Shown in pieces: positions 14,286-22,583 of a DNA stretch of 38,421 nt. Source of the stretch: Corynebacterium senegalense (GTDB lineage: Bacteria; Actinomycetota; Actinomycetes; Mycobacteriales; Mycobacteriaceae); contig NZ_LS990888.1 in the NCBI RefSeq assembly GCF_900411315.1, forward strand, positions 1 through 38,421. The letters run 5' to 3'. Position 1 is the stretch's first letter. Each line of letters starts with the position of its first letter. Both the position numbers and the translations under genes were made by a program. The notes beneath the pieces were generated by a model. The model was not told the DNA's origin. It made no database searches and saw nothing but the letters and a program-made list of their open reading frames with translations.

Positions 14286-14932
14286 CGCGCCCGGGCTTCA
14301 ATTTCGACCCCGAGGTCCAGGTGCTCAATGAACTGCTGTGGTCCGCGAATGAATCCGCGGCCTCCTTCGTTCTCGAAACTCTCCGCGAGGATGACTTTTA
14401 TAACCCGCTCTACGGGCAAATGTTCACCGCCATCAAAGACAGCCACTCCCGGGGACTCGGCCGCGACGCCGTAAGTGTTAACACCCACCTGCTCGCAAAC
14501 TATGACGCACTTGGCATCGCCCACCCGGAGAATGTGAGCCACTTGCTCGTCAACATTGCGGTCCTCGATACGCCCCAGCACAGTTTGCGCGACAGCGCCT
14601 ACAAAGTGCTCCACGACTCCTATCGGCGAGGGTTTGACGCCGTGGCAGACGCGCTGAAGTTCGCCGCGCAGGAAGCGCCGACCAACGAGCTCTTTAACAT
14701 CCTTGTCGATCACGGAAAGCAACAGCGCGCCTCCACCGAGCGACTGGCAAATTTCCTCACCGCGTATGACGCAGCAGGCGCGACACCGCGCGCTCCCCAG
14801 GCCGCTCCGGAAGAACAGACCGCGCTTGAACGGATCAAGGCACAACGTAGCCAACAGGGCACCCCACGATCCGCAAGTGACTCCGCCGGCGCACCGCTCG
14901 CCGATACCCGAGATAACGGACACGAGCTCTAG
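14282..14932 (+). CDS. Orphan DnaB-type helicase N-terminal domain protein
   Basis: Residues ~8-110 match the N-terminal domain of replicative DnaB helicases: DPEVQVLNELLWSANESAAS, LREDDFYNPLYGQMFTAIKD and RDAVSVNTHLLANYDALGIA. The RecA-like ATPase half is absent; 216 residues compare with ~450 for DnaB. The protein could recruit or load the host helicase, or mimic its primase-binding collar. The gene overlaps the OB-fold-like gene (ATGA). The tail contains TALERIKAQ 37 residues from the end, shared with the relaxase, the sigma factor and others. A strong hairpin lies 53 bases after the stop. Confidence 0.78.
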   Translation: MTRPGFNFDPEVQVLNELLWSANESAASFVLETLREDDFYNPLYGQMFTAIKDSHSRGLGRDAVSVNTHLLANYDALGIAHPENVSHLLVNIAVLDTPQHSLRDSAYKVLHDSYRRGFDAVADALKFAAQEAPTNELFNILVDHGKQQRASTERLANFLTAYDAAGATPRAPQAAPEEQTALERIKAQRSQQGTPRSASDSAGAPLADTRDNGHEL

Positions 14933-14984
14933 GGGCGTCCCTCGAGTCGACCGGCACAATCCCGCTCCCTGACACAAACACGGA

Positions 14985-15012
14985 CGCCGCCTCCCTTCTT
15001 TGGGAGGCGGCG
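14985..15012. terminator. Bidirectional hairpin between convergent genes
   Basis: CGCCGCCTCCC (14985-14995) pairs perfectly over 11 bp with GGGAGGCGGCG (15002-15012), with a 6-base loop. It lies between a plus-strand operon ending at 14932 and a minus-strand gene ending at 15073. There is no U tract, so termination strength is uncertain. Confidence 0.6.
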
Positions 15013-15072
15013 GACAACGGGGGCATTGTCTAAGGGCTTCACTTGTTGGGGGTGCGGCCCCTAGGGGAGAGG

Positions 15073-15657
15073 TTAGTCCAGATGCGACTTATCTGCGATA
15101 GGGAAGAGCTCGAGTTGATCGGCTATCGCCGGCTGAACCGCAAGGCGGTAAGACTGCTCGTCCCACCCATTCTCTAGCGCGGCTCGGACGCGAAACGACC
15201 GTTCCGCGCGTCGCCTTGATTGTACAGACGGGCGGTTTCCAATGTGGCGCCCCCGCTTGACTGCGTGACGCAGGTTTGCAGATTGAGTGGAGCGGTGGAC
15301 GTGTTTCGGGGATACGCGAACACACAGCGGCTCGTTACACGCGTGCTCGGCAACATCACTCGAGCCGATCGAAACCCCGGAGGCCAGTAGCGCGAATCGG
15401 TGCGCAAGCATGGTGCGTTGTTCGTCCCGGTTCTGAAAGGTAAAACGTCCGTACCCGTCCGGGGTAGAGATTGCACCGGTCCAGAACCAACAGCGCGGAG
15501 ACTGCACCACCTTAGAGTTGAAGCGGCGGATGTCCGATTCCGTAGGAAGAAGCTCGGAGTTGGACACAACCGCCCGCTTGGACGAGCCGCGAGATACGGA
15601 CGCCGGAGGTTCCGGCATTCCCGGCAGCGGGCGCCCCGGGGAGATTGGGCCTCTCAC
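15073..15657 (-). CDS. HNH / His-Me finger endonuclease-like protein
   Basis: The 194-residue frame starts with GTG that overlaps the stop of the upstream gene (GTGA), so it is coupled; ATG at 15618 is an alternative start. The core matches the zinc-binding His-Me finger nucleases found in homing and phage endonucleases: CWFWTGAISTPDGYGRFTF, AHRFALLASGV, then EHACNEPLCVRVSPKHVHRS and SANLRHAVKRGRH. The paired Cys and His residues fit a structural zinc and a catalytic His, although the usual CVNPxHL has become CVRVSPKHV. Its coupling to a small gene next to the relaxase suggests a role in DNA processing at transfer. A homing nuclease remains possible. Confidence 0.72.
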   Translation of the reverse strand: MRGPISPGRPLPGMPEPPASVSRGSSKRAVVSNSELLPTESDIRRFNSKVVQSPRCWFWTGAISTPDGYGRFTFQNRDEQRTMLAHRFALLASGVSIGSSDVAEHACNEPLCVRVSPKHVHRSTQSANLRHAVKRGRHIGNRPSVQSRRRAERSFRVRAALENGWDEQSYRLAVQPAIADQLELFPIADKSHLD

Positions 15658-16028
15658 GAGTGATCGTGCTGATGTTCTTCAGTAGTGTCGCCACCGGTTT
15701 CATTCTCGCTAGCTGTGGCGCCGTCGTGCATGGATCCGGAGTCGGTATCGCTTGTGTCGTCCTCGCCGTCGGTAGTCAGCGCGAGGAGCCCCCGAAGCGC
15801 GGTCGGGGACAGATCGAACGAAGCTCGCATCCATGCTTGCGATTCGCCGAGCTTGCTCAGCTCCTGGAGCGCAGCGGCGAAGCGGCGGCGCGCGCCGTCG
15901 AACTCCGCCTGGGCGAGGAATGCGCGCTGTGTCGCGTCTTTAACTTTCTCCTGCTGGGCGATCTTCTCCGCAAGCGCTTGCGTCGCTAGATCGCGCGCCT
16001 GTTGCCTCTTATTCGTTTTCGTCGACAT
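15654..16028 (-). CDS. Small coiled-coil protein, candidate relaxosome accessory factor
   Basis: The 124-residue protein has a basic, helical N-terminal half (TKTNKRQQARDLATQALAEK, then coiled coil through FAAALQELSKLGE). Its Asp/Glu/Ser-rich tail ends EEHQHDHS. It is divergent from the relaxase gene, with a 9-bp inverted repeat between them at 16042-16065. Position, size and charge resemble MobC/TraY-like auxiliary proteins that bind oriT, but I see no ribbon-helix-helix motif, so the assignment rests on context. It is coupled to the HNH-like gene. The His-rich acidic tail might bind metal. Confidence 0.55.
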   Translation of the reverse strand: MSTKTNKRQQARDLATQALAEKIAQQEKVKDATQRAFLAQAEFDGARRRFAAALQELSKLGESQAWMRASFDLSPTALRGLLALTTDGEDDTSDTDSGSMHDGATASENETGGDTTEEHQHDHS

Positions 16029-16153
16029 GTCGCACAGTTTACTAGTCGCTTCACCTAGCGACTAGCCCGCCGTCGCTCCGGCGCCAGCATTTGGCCACAC
16101 ACAGTAGGCACTTTTAGTGAGAATGGTGAATCGGTCGGCTACACTGCGGAATT
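16029..16153. other. Candidate origin of transfer (oriT) and divergent promoter region
   Basis: This intergenic region precedes a MobF relaxase gene, the usual oriT position. CTAGTCGCT (16042-16050) and AGCGACTAG (16057-16065) form a perfect 9-bp inverted repeat around TCACCT, suitable as the relaxase-binding hairpin or as an operator. A TACACT -10-like element is at 16140-16145. The nick site cannot be assigned from this sequence alone. Confidence 0.5.
16140..16145 (+). promoter_or_regulatory. -10-like element of a near-leaderless relaxase transcript
   Basis: TACACT ends nine bases before the ATG at 16154, so transcription would begin at or one or two bases before the start codon. No ribosome site precedes the ATG, consistent with leaderless translation, which is common in Corynebacterium and Mycobacterium. 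I found no convincing -35. Confidence 0.45.
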
Positions 16154-19100
16154 ATGATGTCGTTTCGCGCCGTTCACGCCGGGGCCGGGTACCAGTACCT
16201 GCTGCGCTCCGTGGCGACGAATGACGCATACGACGAGTCGGTAGAGACCGGAAAATTGTCGTCGTACTACCAAGCAAAGGGCACGCCTCCGGGCCGTTGG
16301 CTCGGCCGTGGACTGGCTGCGCTTGGGTCGGAAACTGCCGCCGTCGGGGTCGAAATTGAGGCTGACCAGATGGAAGCGCTCTACGGTTTGGGCTACCACC
16401 CGGACACGCACCGGATGCTTCATGAGGGCAAAACTCTCGACGAGTGCAAGCTCGGCGGGAAGTTCCCCTTCTACACAAACGACGTTGCGGTCCTGAACGA
16501 ATTGCGCGCGGCGGAGCGCGCGTTCGTCGCCGAAAGTGGGCGGCTTCCGACGGAAGATGAGCGCACTGGCATGGCCATTTCTGTTGGCCGACAGCACTAT
16601 GTGGAGGCCACCGGGTGGGTCAACGCGCCGGATAAAGACATCGTTGATTGGGTCAACCAGCAACGCAATCAGGTCAAGCAAGCGGTCGCGGGTTTCGACT
16701 TGACGTTCTCCCCGGCGAAGTCGATCTCGGTGCTGTGGGCCCTGGCCGATGAGTCCACCGCGAACAAAATTGCGGCGTGCCACCATGAGGCAGTTGCCGA
16801 GGTTTTGGCGTGGGCGGAGGACAACACCGTGCGCACCCGCATGGGCGCGGGCGGGCTGGCGCAGGTGAAAACCGGTGGCATTATCGCCTCGGAGTTCACT
16901 CACTTTGACACCCGCGCGGGTGATCCTGATCTTCACTCGCACGTGCTTGTGTCGAACAAAGTGCAGGGCCCGGACGGGAAGTGGCGCACGCTCGACTCGC
17001 GCGCAATGTTCAAAAACCACCAGACGTTATCGGCGCGCTACGACGCAATTTTGCAGGAGATTCTGACGCGCAAACTCGGCCTCGGGTTCACCGCCAGCCC
17101 GCGCGGTGCGGGCGTGGAACCCGTCTGGGAAGTCGCCGGAGTGCCCGAGGATCTGATCGAGGCGTTCTCGAAACGACGCACAATGGCCCGTCCTGTCTAT
17201 GACGCTTTGGTGCGCGACTACGTGGCTGCGCACGGCCACCAGCCCGACAAGCGGACGCAAAAGCGGCTGTGGCAGTCGGCGATTTTGGACACGAGGGACG
17301 CGAAGAAACCCGCCGAATCTCTCGCAGATCTCCGTGAATCCTGGCGCGCTGGAGTGGAGCGGATGGACGGCGGCGCCGAGCTTTTAGCGTCGGTTCACGC
17401 CGTGCTCGGCGGGGCACACAATGACGCCCGCCCGGAGTTTTTCACCCAGGGATCAATCGACGATGACGCCCTCGACGACCATGCGCGCGGTGTAGTTGAT
17501 CGGATGATCCGCAAGCGTTCCTACTTCGCCGACCACCACGTCACCGCTGCGGTTGCGAGCTACCTCAAGGCGTTTCGCTTCGCCGACGGGGAGCAAACTC
17601 AGCGCGCTATCGCCGAGCTTTCCGAGCGCATTGTCAGCGCGCACCTGATCGAAATCACGCCCCGGGGCGCGGAAGATCTTCCCGAGAAACTCCGCAACGA
17701 CAACGGAGAAGCCGTCGACCGACACCTCGACTACCGCAAGTACACCACACCGGAGATCCTTGCCCAGGAGGACAAAGTTCTCGCCGCAGTCGTCGAACCC
17801 GTGCCCGTGTTCGCCGAGTCCGCGACCATCGATAAGGCGGTCGCCGCGTTCGAGAAGGACAACGGTTTCTCGCTCAACGCCGGCCAGGTTGAGCTCGCGC
17901 GGCACCTGCTTTTGTCTGGCACCCTCGCCGCCTGCGGCGTGGGCCCGGCCGGCACTGGCAAGACAACATCCATGCAGATTGTCTCGCGCGTGTGGGCCGA
18001 CCACGGCCACAACGTCATCGGGTGTGCCCCGTCGGCGGCGGCCGCCTCGGTGCTTTCCGAGGAGCTCGGAATCGACGCGAACACGATCGATTCGCTGACG
18101 TTTACCTGGCGCGGGCGCAACCCGAACAAGCCCGCCGGTGACCTGTCGGCTTTGCCCGTGCAGATCAATCAGGGCGACATGCTGCTCGTCGACGAGTCGG
18201 GCATGGCGACAACGGACAACCTCGCCGCCCTGGTCGAAATCGCCGAAGCGGCCGGGGCGATCGTGCGGTTCGTGGGGGACCCGCACCAGCTCGACGCGGT
18301 GGGAACCGGCGGGCTGTACGAGACGATGTGCCGCTACAACAACGCCGCCGAGCTGACCGACGTGATGCGTTTCTCCCACGGCAACGACACCGAACAAGCC
18401 GACGCCTCCCTCGGTGTTCGTCGCGGCGATACCGCCGCCGCCGAGTTTTACTTCTCCCGTGGCTGGGTCACCGGCGGCACGCGCGAGGCCATGCTCGCCG
18501 ACGCCGCCGAGGCCTACCTGGCCGACACCGCGAAGGGGCGGTCCTCTCTCGTGGTGGCCTCCACCAACGCCGATGTGGCCGTGCTCAACGAGATGATCCG
18601 CGCCCACCACATCGACACCGGAGACGTGGACACCTCCCGCGAGGTCGCCCTGTCCCAAGGTGATGTGGCGGGTCTGGGAGACGTGATCATCGCCCGGCAG
18701 AACCAGCGCCTCGACAACCCGGACAAGCCGAATCAGGCCGGGCGGAAGGTGATCAACGGCCAGCTTTTCCGCGTCATCGACCTCACCGACGACGGCGGGG
18801 TCGTCGCCGGGGATCTCGCCACCGGGGAGGTCTACCACCTGCCCGCAGACTACGTTCGCGCCCACACCCACCTCGGGTATGCGGCGACGGTGCACCGCTC
18901 GCAAGGCGCGACGGTGGACACCACCCACCTGGTCGTTGACTCTGCCACGAGCCGCAGCGCCCTCTACGTCGGGCTGACTCGTGGCCGGCATGAAAACCGT
19001 GTCTACACGGTCACCGACGACACCCTGGACGAGTTCGAGGAGTACGGCCATGAGCACTCCGCCGGAAACTCCCCCGGCCTGTCCGACCGCGACGTGCTGG

Positions 19101-19801
19101 CGCGCGCTATCGCGCGCGATACACGCCAGCGCTCTGCGACCGACATCCGCGAGGAAGCCGAAGCCTACGCGGACAGCAAGGAACGCCTCGCCAAGCTCTA
19201 CCGCTACGGCGTTGACGCGGCCACCAGTGACTTCATTGAGCGCCACCTCGACGCATGGTGGGACCGTCTCGACACTGACGCCGCAGCCACACTGACTGAT
19301 GAAGGGCGGATGAAAGTCCGCACGGCGTGGCGTGATCTGCTCGCTGCCGGCCACGACCCCCGGGACTTCATGGCCACCGCCGTGTTCAACCTCGGCCAGG
19401 TCGATGAGGCCGGAGCCGTCATCGCGTGGCGGCTGCGCGCCACCCTGGCCGACGACGCCGGGCAGGCAACACGCCTGCTTGCCCCGCCGCCGGTAACGCG
19501 CGGCGCCGACGCGGAGCTCGGCGCGTGGCTGCGCGAAACCCACGACCGTCTTGCGGCATGGCCCGACGACGCCGCTGGGGAGGACATTGCCCCCGAGAAC
19601 CTGACCCCCGCCGAGCGCCTGCGCCTGCAGGCTGGAATGAAGCCATCCACCCCGCCCGCCCGCAACGCCGGGGCGGGTGCGGCGGCCGATCTAGACCCCC
19701 TCGCACGCCTCGCAGCGCAACGTGCTGGCCGTGCCGGGACGAGCACGGCAGACGAAAACCCCCCGAGCTACCGCAGCGACGAGCACACCCCCCAGCTATA
19801 A
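16154..19801 (+). CDS. traA: MobF-family conjugative relaxase-helicase (TrwC/TraA-like)
   Basis: The 1215-residue protein nicks oriT, stays bound to the transferred strand and unwinds it. The relaxase half carries candidate tyrosines early (Y13, Y15 and others) and FDLTFSPAKSISVLWAL. The metal-binding three-His motif is HFDTRAGDPDLHSH near residues 249-262. The RecD-like helicase half has GVGPAGTGKTTSM (Walker A, ~595), MLLVDESGMATTDN (Walker B, ~677), VRFVGDPHQLDAVG, and AATVHRSQGATVD near 914. The C-terminus holds two copies of the shared motif, TPAERLRLQ (~1151) and DPLARLAAQ (~1181), the latter 35 residues from the end. It lacks a ribosome site. Its end lies 8 bases from the convergent gene at 19810. 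Confidence 0.95.
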   Translation: MMSFRAVHAGAGYQYLLRSVATNDAYDESVETGKLSSYYQAKGTPPGRWLGRGLAALGSETAAVGVEIEADQMEALYGLGYHPDTHRMLHEGKTLDECKLGGKFPFYTNDVAVLNELRAAERAFVAESGRLPTEDERTGMAISVGRQHYVEATGWVNAPDKDIVDWVNQQRNQVKQAVAGFDLTFSPAKSISVLWALADESTANKIAACHHEAVAEVLAWAEDNTVRTRMGAGGLAQVKTGGIIASEFTHFDTRAGDPDLHSHVLVSNKVQGPDGKWRTLDSRAMFKNHQTLSARYDAILQEILTRKLGLGFTASPRGAGVEPVWEVAGVPEDLIEAFSKRRTMARPVYDALVRDYVAAHGHQPDKRTQKRLWQSAILDTRDAKKPAESLADLRESWRAGVERMDGGAELLASVHAVLGGAHNDARPEFFTQGSIDDDALDDHARGVVDRMIRKRSYFADHHVTAAVASYLKAFRFADGEQTQRAIAELSERIVSAHLIEITPRGAEDLPEKLRNDNGEAVDRHLDYRKYTTPEILAQEDKVLAAVVEPVPVFAESATIDKAVAAFEKDNGFSLNAGQVELARHLLLSGTLAACGVGPAGTGKTTSMQIVSRVWADHGHNVIGCAPSAAAASVLSEELGIDANTIDSLTFTWRGRNPNKPAGDLSALPVQINQGDMLLVDESGMATTDNLAALVEIAEAAGAIVRFVGDPHQLDAVGTGGLYETMCRYNNAAELTDVMRFSHGNDTEQADASLGVRRGDTAAAEFYFSRGWVTGGTREAMLADAAEAYLADTAKGRSSLVVASTNADVAVLNEMIRAHHIDTGDVDTSREVALSQGDVAGLGDVIIARQNQRLDNPDKPNQAGRKVINGQLFRVIDLTDDGGVVAGDLATGEVYHLPADYVRAHTHLGYAATVHRSQGATVDTTHLVVDSATSRSALYVGLTRGRHENRVYTVTDDTLDEFEEYGHEHSAGNSPGLSDRDVLARAIARDTRQRSATDIREEAEAYADSKERLAKLYRYGVDAATSDFIERHLDAWWDRLDTDAAATLTDEGRMKVRTAWRDLLAAGHDPRDFMATAVFNLGQVDEAGAVIAWRLRATLADDAGQATRLLAPPPVTRGADAELGAWLRETHDRLAAWPDDAAGEDIAPENLTPAERLRLQAGMKPSTPPARNAGAGAAADLDPLARLAAQRAGRAGTSTADENPPSYRSDEHTPQL

Positions 19802-19809
19802 AACCGTCG

Positions 19810-20457
19810 CTACAGGGCCAGATCGTCTGTTGCCTCCGAGCTGTAGCCAAGCTCAGAGGCCGGAGTTGGCTCGAGCGGGCCCTGCTCGGTAAGCGCGTCT
19901 GTCGGCGAAACGGGCGAAACTCCCACCCCCTGCTCGTATGCGGCAACGGCGTCTGGGTGGGCGCCCGTGATCTGCATGTCCTCGATTACTTCCGAGGCGG
20001 GGAGCGCCCCGTCAACGCGGCCATCGTTGCCCAGCAAGACTTCATCAAGGGCGACTGCCAGCGTTTCGAGACTCCCGACCGTGACAACAGAAAGTCGGTC
20101 GAAGGCCTGGTCAAACCGATCTGTTGCGAGACTTCCCGCATCATCGTCCGTCACGGTCGCGTCCTCGCGCCACCTTGCCAGAGATTCTTCGAACCCGCGA
20201 TTGGCCAGTTCTCGTTCAAACGTCTGTTCCTCCTGCTTGCTCCACGCATAGAGCACGGCGCCGCCGAGAGCGGCGGTAACCAGCTGTCCGGCAGTCATGC
20301 GCTTGTAGCTGTTCGGGCCTGGGGTGCGGGTGCGGTGGGCTGGACGAGCTGCGACCTGGCCGTTTTCTACCGCGCGCGCGAGGGCTCGAGCGCGTCTCAG
20401 GGCGCGCGCCAGGGTGAGGTCCACTTCTCGGGCAGTGGGAGAGTTCTTCGGTGTCAT
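19810..20457 (-). CDS. Unknown protein with one membrane segment, last gene of the transfer operon
   Basis: The 215-residue protein has an Arg/Ala-rich N-terminal helix (LTLARALRRARALARAVENG) and a short hydrophobic segment near residues 57-68 (LVTAALGGAVLYAW). An acidic C-terminal region ends EATDDLAL. It starts three bases after the DUF4913 gene and uses the AAGGAGG ribosome site inside that gene's end, so it belongs to the VirD4 operon. An accessory role to the coupling protein or relaxosome is plausible from position only. I do not recognise the family. Confidence 0.7.
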   Translation of the reverse strand: MTPKNSPTAREVDLTLARALRRARALARAVENGQVAARPAHRTRTPGPNSYKRMTAGQLVTAALGGAVLYAWSKQEEQTFERELANRGFEESLARWREDATVTDDDAGSLATDRFDQAFDRLSVVTVGSLETLAVALDEVLLGNDGRVDGALPASEVIEDMQITGAHPDAVAAYEQGVGVSPVSPTDALTEQGPLEPTPASELGYSSEATDDLAL

Positions 20458-20460
20458 CGG

Positions 20461-20799
20461 TTATGCCTCCTTAGGGATTTCATTCATGGGCGTGCTGGGC
20501 AGGGAAATGGTCGGGGTGTCCTCGCGGCGGCAGTCCTGGAGGACTGACATTTCGCCCATGAGGTGGCGCATGTGGTAGTCACCGTGAACACGCAAGAACG
20601 TCTCCATGTAGGTCGCAGGCTCATCCTGGCGCAGTGCCTCGAATCTGAGCCACAGCGCTTCCAGACGGGCCACGACTTCTGCGTGGGCCCACCACCGTTC
20701 AGACCAGTTGGCCGAGGGGATGCGCGATGAGGATTGGCCGTAGAACGGCAGAATAATTTGGTCTACGAACTCGTACATCGACTGGAAACGAAGATCCAT
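20461..20799 (-). CDS. DUF4913 family protein
   Basis: From ATG at 20799, overlapping the VirD4 stop by one base (TAATG), the protein is 112 residues. It matches DUF4913: FVDQIILPFYGQS, ANWSERWWAHAEVVARLEAL and FLRVHGDYHMRHLMGE. The family occurs almost only in actinobacterial conjugative elements, next to the coupling protein. The conserved Trp/His-rich core suggests a small helical protein-protein interaction module. Its biochemical role is unknown. The tight coupling implies fixed stoichiometry with VirD4, for example as a substrate adaptor. A longer frame to 20853 exists but has no ribosome site. Confidence 0.85.
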   Translation of the reverse strand: MDLRFQSMYEFVDQIILPFYGQSSSRIPSANWSERWWAHAEVVARLEALWLRFEALRQDEPATYMETFLRVHGDYHMRHLMGEMSVLQDCRREDTPTISLPSTPMNEIPKEA

Positions 20800-22550
20800 T
20801 AGCGTGCTCCTAACTTGCGCATGGTTTCCTGGGGCCACCGACGCTGCCACCACGGCTCCATCTGGGCGATCAGTGGCCTCCGCCTCGAGGCCAGCACAAG
20901 TGCTCGTCCTTGGTCAAGGCTTGCCAGTTCTGCCACGGTGAGAATTTTGCGTTCGCGGCGGTTGCGCGTCACCGTGCGCGCTCCCTCCCCAGCGCGCGAG
21001 GTCGAGGTCTCGAAGACCTCCACGTCGCCGACGAGTGCCTCAATCTTCTGCAGCATTTTGTCGTCGCGGACGCCTCCGCCGTACAGCACGATCGCAGCGG
21101 CCGACCACAGGAGCTCCATGCCGTTTTCTCCCCAGACTTCCGCCCCCTGGGCATAGGACTGGAGGATCGTCATGAGGATGATGCCGCGCGAGCCATAGTG
21201 CGAGTACAGGCTGGGAAGTTCCGGCCAGCGCACAACGTTTGCTGCCTCGTCGAGCGCGGCGACGAGGGGCACCGGCAGGCGGCCTCCGCACTCCTCTCCA
21301 TAAGCTTCCGCAGCGGTCATGATCGTTGCCGTGAGCGCCGTCGTAAGGGCTGCAGCGTTGTCTGCCCCTTCCTTTGACAGGAGATACACCGTATCGCGGC
21401 CAGGGCCGCGCACGAACGCTTCAGCATCAAACTTTCTGGCAGTCGGTGTCGGTGTGACCCATTTGAGTGCTTCTCGGCGCCCGAGCGGCGTCGCCATCTG
21501 CGCGGCTTGGGAAAAGAGGCCAGAGCGGGTTTTTTCCGTGATCTGGTAGGTAGCGGCCAAGGCTGCGGCTTGCTGGCGCCATTCGGGAAAGCGCTCCAGA
21601 ATGCCGACCGGGGTTCGGTCCGCATCATCATTGACCCACAGGTAGACATCCCCGATCGGACGGTTGTCCAGTGCGGCCGCGAGGAAGAACCTGCCTAACA
21701 GCTCTTTACCACCTTCAGTGAAGTAGGCGTCACCGCCGGTGTCTCCCGCACCGCGTGCGGCAGTTTTGAAGATGTCCGCCAGCCTAACGGCGGCCGAGTC
21801 CATCGTTTCAGGGACGCGGCGAACCAGATCGAGAGGGTCGAAAAACCACGGATCCTGCTGGAATCCAGCGGCGATGCGCTGCGGGTCGAACACCCACACC
21901 TCCCCCCGGGCGCTGGTGACGCCGATGGTGTCGTCGACAATGTCGCGCTTGTTCGATGTGGTTACGACATGTCCTGGAGCGTCGACGATTGCGGGGATCA
22001 CCTGCGAGGTGGTCTTGCCCATACGAGGGCCGAAAATGATCAGGTAGAGGTCCTCCCAGGTAGACCACAGACCTGTTCTCGTCTCGGGCACGCGGCCGAA
22101 CATGAGCCCAGGGAACTGCGCGGCCAGGGCCGGGGTCGGAAGCCATTTCTTCGCCGCCGCTTCCGCCGAGCCGCGGCTAAAACTCACAACCTCCCGCTTG
22201 CTCGCAAGATATTTTGAGGCCGCGTCGACACGCGGCTTAGGCTTCCTGAACTTTCGGCGCGCGAGAACGATAGCGACGACCGCCAAAACCGCCAATGACC
22301 ACGCCGCAACTACGGCCGCTGTTGCTGGGGCTCCCCAGACACGATCCTTTCCGATGAGCTCGCCGACGGTTGTAAAAGGGTTCCGTGAAACGGGCGCGCC
22401 CTCACCCAAGCGCGCCTGCACCCATTGGCCAAACTGAATGCTTGCAACCGCTGCTATCGACGCACCGAGGAGACAGAACCCCAGAATCGTCTGAATGTCC
22501 CACCCGATGTTGCCTGCTGCCCGTGGGTTGTCGCGCCCGTGCTCTCTCAT
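20799..22550 (-). CDS. virD4: VirD4/TraG-type type IV coupling protein
   Basis: The 583-residue inner-membrane ATPase recruits relaxase-DNA and protein substrates to the secretion channel. Two N-terminal membrane helices (ILGFCLLGASIAAVASI; VVAAWSLAVLAVVAIVLA) precede the motor. Walker A is IIFGPRMGKTTSQV near residue 174, and Walker B is VPLVAALDEAANVVRW near 428. GIILMTILQSYAQGAEVWG is the conserved sensor-like helix. The ribosome site GAGGAG precedes ATG. It overlaps DUF4913 at its stop. If the shared C-terminal motif is a secretion signal, this protein is its likely receptor. Confidence 0.95.
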   Translation of the reverse strand: MREHGRDNPRAAGNIGWDIQTILGFCLLGASIAAVASIQFGQWVQARLGEGAPVSRNPFTTVGELIGKDRVWGAPATAAVVAAWSLAVLAVVAIVLARRKFRKPKPRVDAASKYLASKREVVSFSRGSAEAAAKKWLPTPALAAQFPGLMFGRVPETRTGLWSTWEDLYLIIFGPRMGKTTSQVIPAIVDAPGHVVTTSNKRDIVDDTIGVTSARGEVWVFDPQRIAAGFQQDPWFFDPLDLVRRVPETMDSAAVRLADIFKTAARGAGDTGGDAYFTEGGKELLGRFFLAAALDNRPIGDVYLWVNDDADRTPVGILERFPEWRQQAAALAATYQITEKTRSGLFSQAAQMATPLGRREALKWVTPTPTARKFDAEAFVRGPGRDTVYLLSKEGADNAAALTTALTATIMTAAEAYGEECGGRLPVPLVAALDEAANVVRWPELPSLYSHYGSRGIILMTILQSYAQGAEVWGENGMELLWSAAAIVLYGGGVRDDKMLQKIEALVGDVEVFETSTSRAGEGARTVTRNRRERKILTVAELASLDQGRALVLASRRRPLIAQMEPWWQRRWPQETMRKLGAR

Positions 22551-22583
22551 TGCGTTACTCCTCTTGTTATTGGCCGGTTATCG

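Noticed and set aside
17453..19543. A 696-codon minus-strand frame opposite the relaxase
   Set aside because: It is a typical GC-rich antisense shadow; the relaxase frame carries all conserved motifs.
19426..20547. A 373-codon plus-strand frame after the relaxase
   Set aside because: It runs antisense to two coupled transfer genes and overlaps the relaxase tail; composition is non-protein-like.
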